This document shows, one piece after another, positions 43,415 through 55,750 of a stretch of DNA of 64,000 bases. Within the stretch, counting starts at the first letter, position 1. Each line of letters opens with the position of its first letter. The notes beneath the pieces are model-generated. The model was not told where the DNA came from, ran no database searches, and was given only the letters and a program-made list of their open reading frames with translations. The translations under genes were made by a program, and so were the position numbers. The DNA is taken from positions 92,440,001 to 92,504,000 of the forward strand of contig JASDFA010000019.1 in assembly GCA_035772735.1 (NCBI GenBank), read 5' to 3'. This DNA is from Datura wrightii. Taxonomy: Eukaryota; Streptophyta; Magnoliopsida; Solanales; Solanaceae.

Positions 43415-44566
43415 ATGCTTCCACGCCAAGTAAATGCCAGGAGGAATGGTAATGGTGATGATCATGAGGGTGCACATGATGGAGAGCATCAGCCAGCTCC
43501 ACCCGTTCATGAGGAGCACGTACCAGAGCCAACCACCCATGCTGAGTTTAGGGAGACAATCCAGATGGTGGCATAGGCCATGACAACTCAAGTCCAGAAT
43601 CAGACTGTGGCCCATTATCCACAAAATATGAATGCGACAGCTTCTAGGGTGAGGGACTTTCTGAGGATGAGCTCTCCGGAGTTTACAGGGTCGAAGATAG
43701 ATGAGGACCCATATGACTTCATTAAGGAAATTCTGAAGATCACCCAGGTTATGGGGTTGGATACTGGGAAATGTGTTGATTTGACCTCTATCAACTCAAG
43801 GGGGTAGCACATATATGGTTCAAGCAATGGAGAGGTGCTAGGACAGCGGGTGCAGACCTGATAGTTTGGGATGAGTTCCACATAGCATTCATGGATCAGT
43901 TCTTCCCTCGTTAAATAAGGGAGCTCAAGGTGGCTGAGTTTGTGAATTTGAAGCAGGGAAATATGTCAGTCCAGGAGTATGCCTTGGAGTTCACTCGAAT
44001 ATCTAAAAATGCCTGGAGTTGGTGGCGGATCAACGGGCTCGGGTGAGCCTCTTTATGCAGAGGGTAGAAGATTAGTTGGATAAGGAATGTAGGATTGCTA
44101 TGCTACACTAGAACATTGACTTCCCACGTATTGTATTACATGCCCAGCAGATGGATTCGGTCTATAGGAGGCAAAGAGAATCCAAGAGGGCTAAGACTGA
44201 CAACTACAGGGTATCTCAGGGAAGGTCAGGAGGTGGATCACGTCAGTAGTCTCAGCATAGCATCACTGCTCTATCATCGGCTAGCATGCCGTCTAAGTTC
44301 AGGGGAGACCAGAGGAGCGGGGCTCCAAGCTCAAGGGATCATGGTAGCATGCAGGTGGAGCACACTTTCCTAGCGTGTGCAGATGTGGCAAAAATCATCC
44401 TGGGAGTTGCATGGTTGGTGTGGATGCTTGTTTCGAGTGGGAAAAACCCGGGCATAGGATCAGAGATTACCCTGCAGCCTGTTCTACCACTCCAGCAGCA
44501 CGACCCCCTCAGAGTACCTCCATTAGTTCGGCAGGTGGTCAGCGCTGAAACAGATTTTATGCCCAA
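43415..44566 (+). pseudogene. gag: T11 gag
   Basis: ATG at 43415 (MLPRQVNARRNG). TAG follows at 43574-43576 in MVA*AMTTQ, where T5 reads MLAQALIAQ. The Gag domain is RVRDFLRMSSPEFTGSK and DEDPYDFIKEILKITQ, with a base lost near 43790 that ends the frame. VEDRW-type and EYALEFTRIS segments follow to 44000. The zinc knuckle near 44385-44470 (CGKNHPG...CFEW) has lost its second and fourth Cys (Trp and Tyr). It cannot give a full Gag. Confidence 0.8.
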
Positions 44567-44934
44567 GTGCCTCGCCAAAAGATGGACGCTTCCCCAAATG
44601 TGGTCATGGGTATGTTGAAAGCCTTCCGTATTAATGCTTATGCTTTGTTAGATCCAGGAGCTACCTTGTCTTTCGTGACCCCTTACATTGCTATTAGTTT
44701 TGGAGTTAGTCCTAAAATTCTATCAGAACCATTCTCCGTATCTACTCCAGTCGGTGAATCAGTGGTAGCTAGGTCAGTATATAGAGGTTGCCCCATTACG
44801 GTGTTACATAAGGTTACCTCCGCGGACTTAGTAGAATTGCCCATGATTGATTTTGACATCATTTTAGGTATGGATTGGTTGTTTGCATGTTATGCTTCGA
44901 TTAGTTATAGGACCCGTGCAGTGGAATTTTGATT
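44567..44934 (+). pseudogene. T11 aspartic protease
   Basis: The active-site segment is YALLDPGATLSFVTP, with the D-x-G triad kept. The second block is MIDFDIILGMDWL. The frame is open for about 120 codons and ends at TGA after RAVEF. A shift near 45025 separates it from reverse transcriptase. Length and motifs match the Tekay protease. Confidence 0.85.
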
Positions 44935-45033
44935 TCCAGGGGAGTCAATTTTGGAATGGAAGGGTAATTCAGTTGTACCAACTGGTCGGTTTATTTCATA
45001 TCTTAAAGATAGGAAAATGATCTCTAAGGTTGC

Positions 45034-46614
45034 ATGTACCAACTAGTTAAGGTTGAGAATGTGGAGTCTGAGGCCCCGACTACTCAGTCAGTTTTAGTGG
45101 TGTGCGCGTATCTAGAGGTTTTTCCCGATGATTTACCAAGCGTTCCTCTAGAAAGGGAGATTGATTTCAGAATTGATCTACTGCTCGATATGCAGCTTAT
45201 ATCTATTCCTCTTTACAAAATGGCTCTAGCTGAGCTAAAAGAGTTAAAGGAACAGTTGAAGGACTTGTTGAACAAGGGTTTCATTAGACCGAGCAAGTCT
45301 CTATGGGGCGCACCGGTTCTATTTGTTCGGAAGAAGGATGGATCCCTTCGAATGTGTACTAATTATCTACAACATAATAAGGTCACCGTCAAGAACAGGT
45401 ATCCCTTGCCCATGATTGATGATTTATTTGATCAGCTCTAGGGTGCTAGGTGTTTCTCGAAGATAGATCTCAGGTCTGGGTATCACCAACTCAGAGTCCG
45501 GGAGAGTGATATCCCAAAGACAGCCTTCAGGACCCAGTATGGCCATTATGAGTTTGTGGTTATGTCATTTGCACTAGCCAATGCTCCTGCAGCTTTTTTG
45601 GATCTAATGAACAGGGTATTCAAGGCATATTTGGACATGTTCGTGATTGTTTTCATTGATGACATCCTTATCTACTCCTGGAGCAAGGAGGAGCATGCTG
45701 CTCATTTGAGAGTAGTGCTTCAGACCCTCAAGGATCGTCAGTTGTATTCAAAGTTTAGCAAGTGTGAATTTTGGCTGGACTTGGTGGCATTTCTGGGCCA
45801 TGTGGTATCCAGTGAGGGCATAAGGGTGGATTCTCAGAAAGTTGAAGCGGTGAAGAATTGGCCTAGATCGGTGAATCCTTTAGTAATTCAGAGTTTCTTG
45901 GGCCTAGTGGGGTACTACCAGAGATTTGTTGAGGGTTTCTCATCCATTGCGGCACCTTTGACTAGGTTGACTCAGAAAAAGGTGAAGTTCCAATGCTCAG
46001 AGGATTGTGAAAAAAGCTTCTAGGAATTGAAGACCCGACTCACTTCAGCACCAGTGTTGAATTTACCCGAGGGTACCGATGGCTTTTTTGTATATTGTAA
46101 TGCTTCGAGAGTCGGACTGGGATGTGTGTTGATGCAGCATGGGAAGGTGATAGCATATGCCTCTCATCAGTTAAAGGTTCACGAAAAGAATTACCCGACC
46201 CATGATCTTGAGTTGGCTGCTGTGGTGTTTGCATTGAAGATATGGCGGCATTACTTGTATGGGGTCCATGTGGATATATTTATGGATCACAAGAGATTGC
46301 TTTATGTGTTCACATAGAAGGATCTAAATCTTCGACAAAGAAGGTTGTAGGGATTGCTAAAGGACTACGATATGAGTGTTCTTTACTACCTGGGCAAGGC
46401 TAATGTGGTTGCAGATGCACTTAGTAGGCTCTCTACGGAGAGTGTGTCCCACGTGGATAAGGGAAATAAGGAGTTGGTGAGAGATTTCCATAGACTTGCA
46501 AGGTTGGGGGTTAGATTGATCGACTTAACCGATCGCGGCGTTGTTGTGCAAAATGGGTCAGAATTGTCCTTGGTGGTTGATGTCAAATCTAAACAAGATG
46601 ATGATCAGTTTTGA
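45034..46614 (+). pseudogene. T11 reverse transcriptase and RNase H
   Basis: One frame with four TAG stops (45439, 46021, 46315, 46348). Reverse transcriptase shows PLYKMALAELKELKEQL, WGAPVLFVRKKDGSLRMC, FSKIDLRSGYHQL and the catalytic FIDDILIYS at about 45649-45675. RNase H has VYCNASRVGLG, where the first catalytic Asp has become Asn (46099), LELAAVVFALKIWRHYLYG and FMDHKRL, and ends in KANVVADALSR. SF*ELKTRL corresponds to SFQEFKTRL in T9, and VFT*KDLNL to VFGQKDLNL in T2, so both stops replace Gln codons. Confidence 0.88.
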
Positions 46615-48005
46615 GGAAGCTGAAGGAAACAATGCGGAGTCAAAAGATAGAGGCTTTCTCCCAAGGGGGAGATGGTGTTCTAAGATATCAAGGTCGGTTG
46701 TGTGTCCTAGATGTTGATGATCTGAGGGTTCAGATATTGCATGAGGCACATAGTACCAGATATTCCATCCATCTGAGATCCATGAAGACGTATCGGGACT
46801 TGCGAGAAATCTATTAGTGGGATATTATGAAGAGGGATATTGCGGAGTCCGTAACCAGATGTCTAAACTGTCAGCAAGTGAAGGTTGAGCATCAAAGGCT
46901 AGGAGGTGTACTTCAGGATATTAGCATTCCCGCTTGGAAGTGGGAAAAGATTAATATGGATTTTATTACAGGCCTACCTCGTACTCGCCAACACTATGAT
47001 TCCATTTGGTTGGTGGTGGACAGGCTAACAAAGGTTGCACACTTCCTACCGGTAAAGACCACAGATACAGCGGATGATTATGCCAAGTTGTATATTCAGG
47101 AGTTGGTTCGATTTCATGGAGTGCCCTTGTCTATTATCTTAGACTGAGGTTCTCAGTTTACATCCTAGTTCTGGCGGTTTTTTCAGAAGGGCTTGGGACT
47201 CAGATTAAGCTCAGCATAGCATTCCATCCACAAATGGATGGCCAGGTGGAATGAACAATCCATACTCTGAGGATATGTTGAGGGCATGTGTTATGGATTT
47301 TAAAGGTAGTTGGGATGATCATTTGCCCTTAATCGAGTTTGCTTATAATAATAGCTATCACTCTAGTATCCAGATGGCACTGTTTGAGGCTCTTTACGGG
47401 CAAAGGTGTAGATCGCCCATTGGATGGTTTGAGGTTGGTGAGGCAGCCAAGATAGGACTTGATTCGGTTCATGACGCCATGGTAAAGGTCCAGTTGATAA
47501 GAGACCAGTTAAAAACTGCTCAGAGTCATAAGAAATCGTATGCTGATGTGAGGAGAAGGGATTTGGAGTTTGATGTGGACGACTGGGTATTTCTAAAGGT
47601 ATCTCCCATGAATGGAGTCATGCAGTTCGGAGAGAAAAGAAAACTCAGTCCCCGCTATATTGGTCCGTACCACATTACGAGGAGAGTTGGTAACGTGGCG
47701 TATGAGTTGGACTTGCCATCGGAATAATCTTCAGTTCATCCCGTCTTCCATGTGTCACTTTTGAAGAAGTGTTTGGGTGATCAAGCCTTGGTAGTCCCGG
47801 TAGACAGCATTGAGGTAAAAGATAGTCTTAGTTATGAAGAAATTCCCGTTGAAATCCTGGATCGTTAGGTTCGGAGATTGAGAAACAAGGAAGTAGCTTC
47901 AGTTAAGGTTTTATGGAGAAATCAACATGTTGAGAGAGCTACGTGGGAAGTGAAGCGGATATGATGGAGAGATACCCACATTTGTTCTCTACCGGCTCAG
48001 TTCGG
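46611..48005 (+). pseudogene. T11 integrase and chromodomain
   Basis: The HHCC zinc domain (EAHSTRYSIH...CLNCQQVK) contains a TAG at 46815. The catalytic core keeps NMDFITGLP and VDRLTKVAHFLPV. TGA at 47145 follows SIILD, TAG falls in the next segment, and a TGA plus shift at about 47250 destroys the Glu region. The C-terminal part is open from 47251 (WDDHLPLIEFAYNN, DDWVFLKVSPMNGVM). The chromodomain at about 47811-47960 has IPVEILDR*VRRLRNKE and WRNQHVERATWE, then a shift. Inactive. Confidence 0.85.
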
Positions 48006-48219
48006 ACTTGAGGTATAAGTTCTACTCTATGATCTAATTTAGTTTTCATGTTCAGTTCATGTGTTCAAGTTTATTTCATGTGTATGAGTGTGTATGTTAA
48101 GCATGAGATAAGTTCAGCTATGTGGTTTGGTTAGGAGGTAGTCACTCCGTGAAAATTTCGGTTAAAATAGTCAGAATTTGAGTATGATAATTATATGTTT
48201 ATGTTTGCTTCTGTTTCCT

Positions 48220-48254
48220 ACATTCGAGGATGAATGTTTCAAAGTGGGAGATAT
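48220..48254 (+). other. T11 stem-loop and polypurine tract
   Basis: ACATTCG-AGGA-TGAATGT at 48220-48237; the C-to-T change leaves a G-U pair. Then AAAGTGGGAGATAT before the LTR at 48255. Confidence 0.8.
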
Positions 48255-50527
48255 TGTAATACCCCTGGAAGGCCTACGAATTGACCCAGAAGTTGAATTT
48301 TAAAAGTATAGAAAACTGGTAAAAACATCACAGAACGGACCACAGAACGACTCGTGGTATCAAACCACGAGTCGTTCTATGCTGTCGTTGGTTGGGGAAA
48401 GGATGGTGGTAGTGGAGACAACGAGAGCTATGATGGCCCATTGTCGGATACAAGGGCGGTCCATTGCAGTCATGGTTAGGGTCAAGCTGGGTAGTAGTGT
48501 AAAGAATAGGAGACCCAACGACCTATTAGGAAAAGCCACGGGTTGTCGGTTGTGGTCGTTATTGGAGGGTAAGAATTTCCAGTGTTGGTGACAGGTTGAG
48601 ACCATGACTCATTGGATGGAACCACGAGGTGTGGTGAGGCTCGTGGTAGGGGGTTCACTTTTTGTGATGAGCAAACAATGGACGGTATAACGAGTCATGG
48701 GTTGAAGGCACAGGTCATCCTGTTGATCGGTTATTTAGATTCGAGACTAGGTCATTCAGTATCCCATTTAATGAGGGACACGATAGGTCGTTGGTGGTTC
48801 CCACGACCTATTGTTACCACCAGTGGGTTTCATCCATCCTGTTTTTAGGGTAGGTTTATTGAGGGTATTTTTGAATTTCTCATGATATAAGACCTTAAAC
48901 TACGTCGTTTTGGATTGGGATAAGCTGGGTTTTAAGAGGATGACCTATTCTAAACTCTCATTCATGCAGGTAAGAACTTTGAGAGGTGATTTAAGGGGAG
49001 GTTTAAAGCTTTTCACCTCAATTCCTTCAACTTCATTCTTGAGCTTTTAAGGAGGGTTAGGAGTTGATAATTCCAGTTTTGTAAGGTCTTCAATGGGTGG
49101 ATTCTTCCAGACCCATACTCCTATATTAATTACTCAAATTTTATTTGAAGACTCATGGGGTTTTATATTCGGTTTGTATAAAATTTAATGATTTAATTAT
49201 GAGTCTTGTGATTCTGAAACCCTATCATTATCTACTGATTTAGATAATCTTTTGAGCTCTAAATTGATATTAGTATGGCTGATTTCGAATTTCTAATCAT
49301 TTAAACCCGATTATGCATGCCCATGATAAACCGATTTATGATCCATTGATCCTTTTATGTTTTGAAAAGCCCAGCATGTATTTTAAATTAAATCATGAAT
49401 ATATTATGTTATCTGTTACGTTCTTATGGAAATTTAAATTATATGCATGATCTACAAGTATGTATGTATTTTATTAAGCATGAATTATGTTTTGGCTGAC
49501 TCACGGGCCTCAAGTCATGGATACTTCACATATGTTAAAGCATGTTTACAATTACCATGATTTGACTAGTTCATGAATTCATGTATGTATTATTATGAGC
49601 ACTATATATATTTTGGGAGTATTATCGAACACCGAGTAGGTTCGGGGCTAATGTTAAGTCTCGGATCTCATGAACTACATGCCACCATAGGTATGTTGGA
49701 ACCCATTCATGTTTGTCACTGGCCTAAATGGACCTTTTCATGTGTAATCAAGCCCTTCATGGTTCCTACAATTGGCAAGGTACGAACACCCTCCCGACTA
49801 GGGTTACAAGTCGGGCTTCATGTGTACTCATATGGGGTATGTCGATTAAGAGAATCCCCCACTGTTCCTCATGATTTATGCATGTTTATGATTATGTATA
49901 TAGGCTCAAGTCATGTTCAATAAAGCGTCTCTCTTATGATTATGATTACAATTGCATTATGAATGTTTCGAAAAACTCGAGCCTTATGTTATACCATGAT
50001 AATTATGTTATGAGCATGTTGTCCTACTCTTATGATCACTTATGAGTTTTATACATGTTTTAAATGTCCATTTTACTTATCTTGCATATTCAGTACATTC
50101 CATATACTGGCCACATACTTTCTATGTTGTATCATCTCATGATACAGGTCCCAGTTCTTAGGCTCATCCTCACCTGTAGATAGATCCGGACTTACTCTCA
50201 GCGCACTTGGTGAGTCCTCATGTTATGATGGCTATATGTTCACACTCTACGTTATTCCTTCAGTTCTGGATGTTGGATTAGTTGTGGAGTTGTCCCATCA
50301 ATCTGCCTTTCATGTTTAGAGGCTTATCAGACTAAAAGTTGTATTCCGCCGTATTGTATAAGTATTTTACTGTTTTCCCTTATGTTATGTTATGATTGCG
50401 TTCTCTATGCTAAGTCTTCCGCTCATGTGATTGAATTAGATGTATGATCATGCCATGGGTCAACTTGGAATCTCTGGGGGCTCCTTGTCCCATTTCTACG
50501 ATCCGACTGTACGTCTGGGTTGTGACA
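48255..50527 (+). repeat. T11 3' LTR (2273 bp)
   Basis: TGTAATACCCC to GGGTTGTGACA. TATA box near 48886-48891. The U3 array at 48335-48835 includes a perfect 14-bp-stem hairpin at 48344-48378. Confidence 0.9.
48344..48378. repeat. Perfect inverted repeat in T11 U3
   Basis: Arms AGAACGACTCGTGG and CCACGAGTCGTTCT, 14 bp each, separated by TATCAAA. The corresponding site in the 5' LTR near 41032-41065 has decayed arms. Confidence 0.93.
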
Positions 50528-52611
50528 AAAGCTGGACGAACAGCGAAACTGAGTTTGATCGCTCGAAACTATATCATGAAATGATACAGCATAGAGTATG
50601 CAGTCAGTACTTGGAATGTACTGAATATGTAAGGTAAGTAAAACATCCTGAGTAAATGTTAACTGAAATCATGCATATAAATATAAATCTTTATATCATG
50701 AGAGTAAGGACTAGATTGTTAAAACTGAATTTGAGACAGAAATTGTCATAAGCTGATACTGAATATAGTGACCCAAGATTTAAAAAATCATATGACTTGT
50801 CATAGCTGAAATCATAAGTAAAGTTCATAAACTGATCAGTGGGCCAAATCTGCTCTATAACATAATATCATAAGTCATGAACATAAATAACTGAAATCAT
50901 GAGGAATAATGGGAAACTCGTCATAACCGACAGTATCACGATACAGCTTACATGATGCCCCAACTATCACACTTAAGTGGGCAGAGCCATCCAAAATCTT
51001 GCCAGGGTAAGGATGATATCATGATATCAATAAGTTGAGGCCCCGTAGGGGCAGGGGAAAACTCTCAAGGGAGGTCCTAATGTATATGTATATCTATGTT
51101 GGTGCATAGTTCTGAGACCTGGGTTTTACCTGAACCCTTGGCCTACTCGGTGCTAGACACAACTCCCAAAAACATGCATAGTGCTTCCATCATTTTTCAA
51201 TGAAGCTGCAATCATAATTACACACATAGTCTGAAATTTGAATATTTGGGAGTCCTGGCTCTGAACATACCACAAGCTGAATTAGGAGTAATTACTACAA
51301 ACCTTATGGTAAGCTGATCTTACTAACCTGAGCTAAATCATGAAAACATACTTAACTTATGTAGGCTTACCCCAAATCTTAAAATCATGCATACTTAATA
51401 AGCGTCATAAGTTAAAATTATAGATTCGTACATGGGTAATTTATAAACATTCATTCATGCTAGATATCTCATCATACTTGAAATCATGAATCATAAAGTT
51501 GACTTTTCATAAATCTTGAACAATAGGGCATAATTTCTACAAACATGAAATCTTGAATTTATAATCAATTTGTGTATAAAATCTGTGCGTAAATATTAAA
51601 AACATGCTTTGGAACATGAGGGGAATTGACACATAGATATATCATAGAGAATTTCATTAAATTTGGTTAAAATCATATACTTGAACTAGAACTTGAATTC
51701 ATGAACTTGAGGAGAATTTTGGCCATGAGAGTGAAAGAAAACTCTCATTCATACCGCTACATAACTTGGTAGATTGATTCTCTAACTATCCTTGAAAGCC
51801 CAAGAGAATTGGGGAAGAAATTGAGGGATTCAAGCTTGATCTTCAAAGGGAATTTCTAAACTTTGCATGCACGGAAGCCTAATTATTTGAGATAGGCTAA
51901 ACTCTCTTAAAACACTCCTTTTAGGCCTTAAAATGACATAGTTTAGGACATAGGAGCTAAGGATTTATGATAATAACCATAATAGAAAAAATAGACATTG
52001 GCAGTAACAATGATACATCCAATAAGTTGTTGTAGAATACCACAGCTAGTTGGATTGTCCGTCGTTTCCTGGGGTAATTCTAGAACTCGATTGATCCCTC
52101 TGCAACGATTGATAGGATAGGTCATCTGTCTCTACAATGGGTTATTGCACCTACCCTTTGTATCTGAAGCACATCTGGTATTCTACTAAGGTTTTAACCA
52201 ATGACTGTTCCGAACGGGCCGCCGTATGAATGAACGACCCGTTATTTCATCTGTTGATTCAATGGGAATTTCTGTCACTCTTCTAATTCTCTAGATGATG
52301 ACTAGAAAGGACGAGTCTTTACTTGGAACAACGGCTTGTCAAATCCTCTCATCATCACTGACTCGATTTTTGGGCATTTCCTAAACACCATTTAACGGCT
52401 ACTTAGGATGAGCTGTTGGATTCCAATAAGTCATTGCTAGGCCTGTTGCTTGCTGGAAAATTCTAACTAGGGACTTATCATGAGTGACAACGCAGCTCAT
52501 TGTTCCCTACAACAACTCGCCAATTGAGTCATCCCATGGCTTTGATGAGATTTTCCCTGATTCCTTTGATTCAATCCTCGGGTCTGATCTTAGGGACTTC
52601 TGGGTGTTACA
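50528..52611 (-). repeat. T10 3' LTR, right piece
   Basis: Resumes after T11 with GCTGGACGAACAGCGAAACTG, matching 57320-57400. Ends TGGGTGTTACA at 52611. A U3 motif array lies at about 52010-52570. Confidence 0.8.
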
Positions 52612-52854
52612 TTATCTACCCTTTGGGAACATTCATCCTCAAATATGGATTAAGTATACCGAAAGTCTAGGGAAAGGAATTGCAATTCCAAATACTGAAC
52701 ATCTGAAACTAAAAACTGATGGAGTGACTGACTTCGGACTGATACACATGACTGAACTGAATTCATGAAATGTACATACATGCAATGACATTAAAGGAAT
52801 TTAGATACATGAACTCGACATGAAACTGAATAGAATTCCAAGGATGAATTTTAT
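52612..52854 (-). other. T10 polypurine tract and 3' untranslated region
   Basis: Minus strand CCCAAAGGGTAGATAA (52612-52627) abuts the LTR. The upstream stem-loop has decayed to ATTTGAGGATGAAT, both differences being C-to-T at former CG sites. The rest is non-coding. Confidence 0.75.
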
Positions 52855-54282
52855 ACCTCAAGTTGGAATAGGATCGGAAGCGAAAAGATGCAGGTATCTA
52901 GCCATCATATCTACTTTGGCTTCCCACGTAGCTCCCTCAACAAGCTGATTCCTCCACAAAACCTTCACTGAAGCTACTTCTTTGTTTCTCAACTCCTAAA
53001 CCGGATGATCAAGGACCTCAATCAGAATGTCCTCATAGGTAAGAATATTCTTCACACCTATGCTTTCTACCGGAACAAATAAGTCTAGGTCACCAATGCA
53101 CTTCTTCAGTAGAGATACATGGAAAACTGAATGTACCAAAGCTAACTCCGCTGGTAGCACGAACTCATATGTCACTTTCCCAGCTCGCCTTAGAATCCTA
53201 GTGGGTCCACCATATCGTGGACTAAGATTTCCTTTATTATCGAACCTCATAACTCCCTTCATGGGAAACACCTTTAGAAATACCCAATCGTCAACCTCAA
53301 ACTCAAGTTCTTTCTTCCTCACATTCGCATAAGATATTTGTTGAGTCTGAGCTATTCTCAGCCTTTCTCTTATAAAGTAGACTTTCTCCATGGCCTCATG
53401 AACTGATTCTTGTCATATCAACATAGCCTCATATACCTTGAACCAACCAATAGGTGATTTATACTTTCGCCCATAGAGAGCCTCAAATAAAGCCATCTGA
53501 ATGCTCGAATGGTAACTGTTATTGTAAGAAAACTCGATGAGAGAAAGGTGATCATCCCAACTACCCTTGAAATCAATCACAAATGCTCTCAACATATCCT
53601 GAAGAGTCTGAATAGTCTACTCAGCCTGACCATTTGTCTGCGGGTGAAAAGTTGTGCTAACAAGTCCTTTCAGAAACAATCTCCAAAACTATGAAGTAAA
53701 CTGAGTAACTCTATCTGAAATGATGGATGAGGGGAATCCATGCAGCTGAACTAACTCCCAAATGTACAATCTAGCATAATCTTTAGCTAAATGGGTAGTT
53801 TTGACTGGTAAGAAATATGCTGCTTTGATCAACCCGTCCCCAACTACCCATATGGAGTCATATTATCAGTGTGTACAAGGAAAACCTATAATGAAGTCCA
53901 TATTGATCTCCTCCCACTTTCTAATGGGAATACTAATGTCCAGAAGCATACCCCTGGATCTTTGATGCTCAACTTTCACTTGTTGACAATTCGTACACTT
54001 AGCCACAGACTCCGCTATGTCCTTCTTCATGTCATTCCACCAATAGACCTTCTATAGGTCACGGTACATCTTGGTGCCATGTATAGAATACCGAGAACCA
54101 TAAGCCTCATGCAACATTTGTTCTCTCAAATAATCAAAACCTAAAACACATAAATGACCTTGATATCAAAGTACACCATCTCCCCCTTGGGAGAAGACGT
54201 CCACCTTTTGATTCTAAACATTTTCCTTCAAGTTCACTAGGATAGAGTCTTCATCTTGCCTAGCCTTGACCTCAGTCACCAA
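52855..54282 (-). pseudogene. T10 integrase and chromodomain
   Basis: Chromodomain is at about 53050-52860 with VLWRNQLVEGATWEAKVDMM and an in-frame TAG near 52997. Integrase C-terminus is 53391-53100 with DDWVFLKVFPMKGVMRF and SPRYGGPTRILRR. The core end is at 53595-53413 with FKGSWDDHLSLIEFSYNN and ALFEALYGRKYKSP; the E-region and core (53600-53900) have several stops. The zinc domain is near 54190-53980. All remnants are in the normal order; inactive. Confidence 0.8.
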
Positions 54283-55750
54283 TTAAGATTCTGACCCATT
54301 TTGAACAATGATGCCACCATTTGTTGAATTAACAAGGCGAACCCCTAACCGTATAAGTAGATGCACATCCTTTACCAACTCCTTCCACCCATCCTCAATA
54401 TGGGACACACTCTCCATGGACGGCCTACTAAGAGCATCTGCCACTACATTGGCACTGCCTGGATGATAAAGAAAATTCATATCATAATCCTTGAAAAGCT
54501 CTAGCCACCTCCTTTGTTGAAAATTCAAGTACTCCTAAGAGAATACATACTGAAGGCTCTTTTGATCCGTGAATATATCCACATGCACCCCATACAAGTA
54601 GTTCCTCCAAATCTTCCATTCAAACACCACCGCTTCCAACTCTAGTCATGCGTGGGACAATTCTTCTCATGATTCTTAAGTTGTCTAGAGCCATATGAAA
54701 TGACCTTACCATGCTGCATCAACACACAACAAATGCCAACACCAGAAGTATCATAATATATAATGAAACCATCCGTGTCTCTGATAGGGTCAATATTGGG
54801 GCTGAAGTGAGTTGAGTCTTTAACTCCTAAAGACTTTTCTCATTGGCAGCTGACCATCTAAAATTTGACCTTTTTTTGGATCAACTTAGTCAACAATGCT
54901 GCAATAGATGAAAATCCCTCAACAAACCTCCTATAGTAGCAAGCTAAACCCAAGAAGCTCCTGATGTCCAAAGGATTAACTGGTCTAGACCAATTCTTCA
55001 CAGTCTCTATCTTTTGAAAGTCCAACTGCACACCCTTGCTAGACACCACATAGGCAAAAAATTCTATTGAGTTCAGCCAAAAGTCACACTTGCTGAACTT
55101 AGCAACCAGTTGGCAATCCTCAAGAGTCTATAGCATAATCCTCAAATGAGCGGTATGCTCCTCCTCGCTCTGAGAGTATATGAGAATGTCTTCTATGAAC
55201 ACAATCATGAACATGTCCAAATATGGCTTGATATACCCTGTATCAAGTCCATAAAACCTGCAAGAGCATTCATTAGTCTAAAAGATATAACTATGAACTT
55301 ATAGTGACCATACAGAGTCCTGAAGGTTTTCTTTGGGATGTCACTCTTTTTGACTCTGAGATGATGATAGCTGAGGTCTATCTTTGAGAAGCACTTAGCA
55401 CCCTAAAATTGGTCAAACAATTCATTCATTCTGGGAAGGGGATACTTGTTTTGATTATGACCCTGTTCAACTGTCGATAATCAATGCACATCCTAAGGGA
55501 ACCATCCTTCCTTCAAAAAAGGAGAAATGGAGCACCCTACGGGGATTTACTAAGCTTGATGAAACCCTTATCTAGGAGATATTTCAACTCCTTTAGCTCA
55601 GCTAGAGTCGTTTTGTATAAAGGAAGAGATATAGGTTATGTATCATGGAGAAGGTCGATAACAAAGCCAATCTCCCGCTTGGGATGGACTCCTGGTAGAT
55701 CATCTTGAAACACCTTAGGATACCCATGTACTATAGAAACTAATTAAAGG
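54283..55750 (-). pseudogene. T10 reverse transcriptase and RNase H
   Basis: RNase H end at 54528-54283 is NFQQRRWLELFKDYD and YHPGSANVVADALSR. Connection domain at 55049-54858 is VQLDFQKIETVKNWSRPVNP and FLGLACYYRRFVEGFSS. The reverse transcriptase catalytic motif near 55200-55180 reads FIEDILIYS: the first Asp is Glu (55188-55193), which should abolish polymerase activity. Further stops and shifts upstream to 55750. Confidence 0.8.

Larger units (their letters stand above)
40941..50527 (+). mobile_element. T11: Tekay-like element, complete layout, dead genes
   Basis: Two full LTRs (2268 and 2273 bp), a primer site, gag, protease, reverse transcriptase, RNase H, integrase, chromodomain, stem-loop and polypurine tract in the usual order. 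Flanks AAATC (40936-40940) and AAAGC (50528-50532) look like a target duplication with one later change. All genes carry stops or shifts. LTR divergence is clearly greater than in T3 or T1. It lies inside the T10 3' LTR in the opposite orientation. Confidence 0.88.

Noticed and set aside
43415..48005. Endogenous pararetrovirus (caulimovirid)
   Set aside because: LTRs, tRNA-Met primer site, integrase and chromodomain are present and no movement or coat protein is seen, so these are LTR retrotransposons.
40936..50532. Perfect target duplication for T11
   Set aside because: AAATC and AAAGC differ at one base; probable but not provable from this sequence alone.
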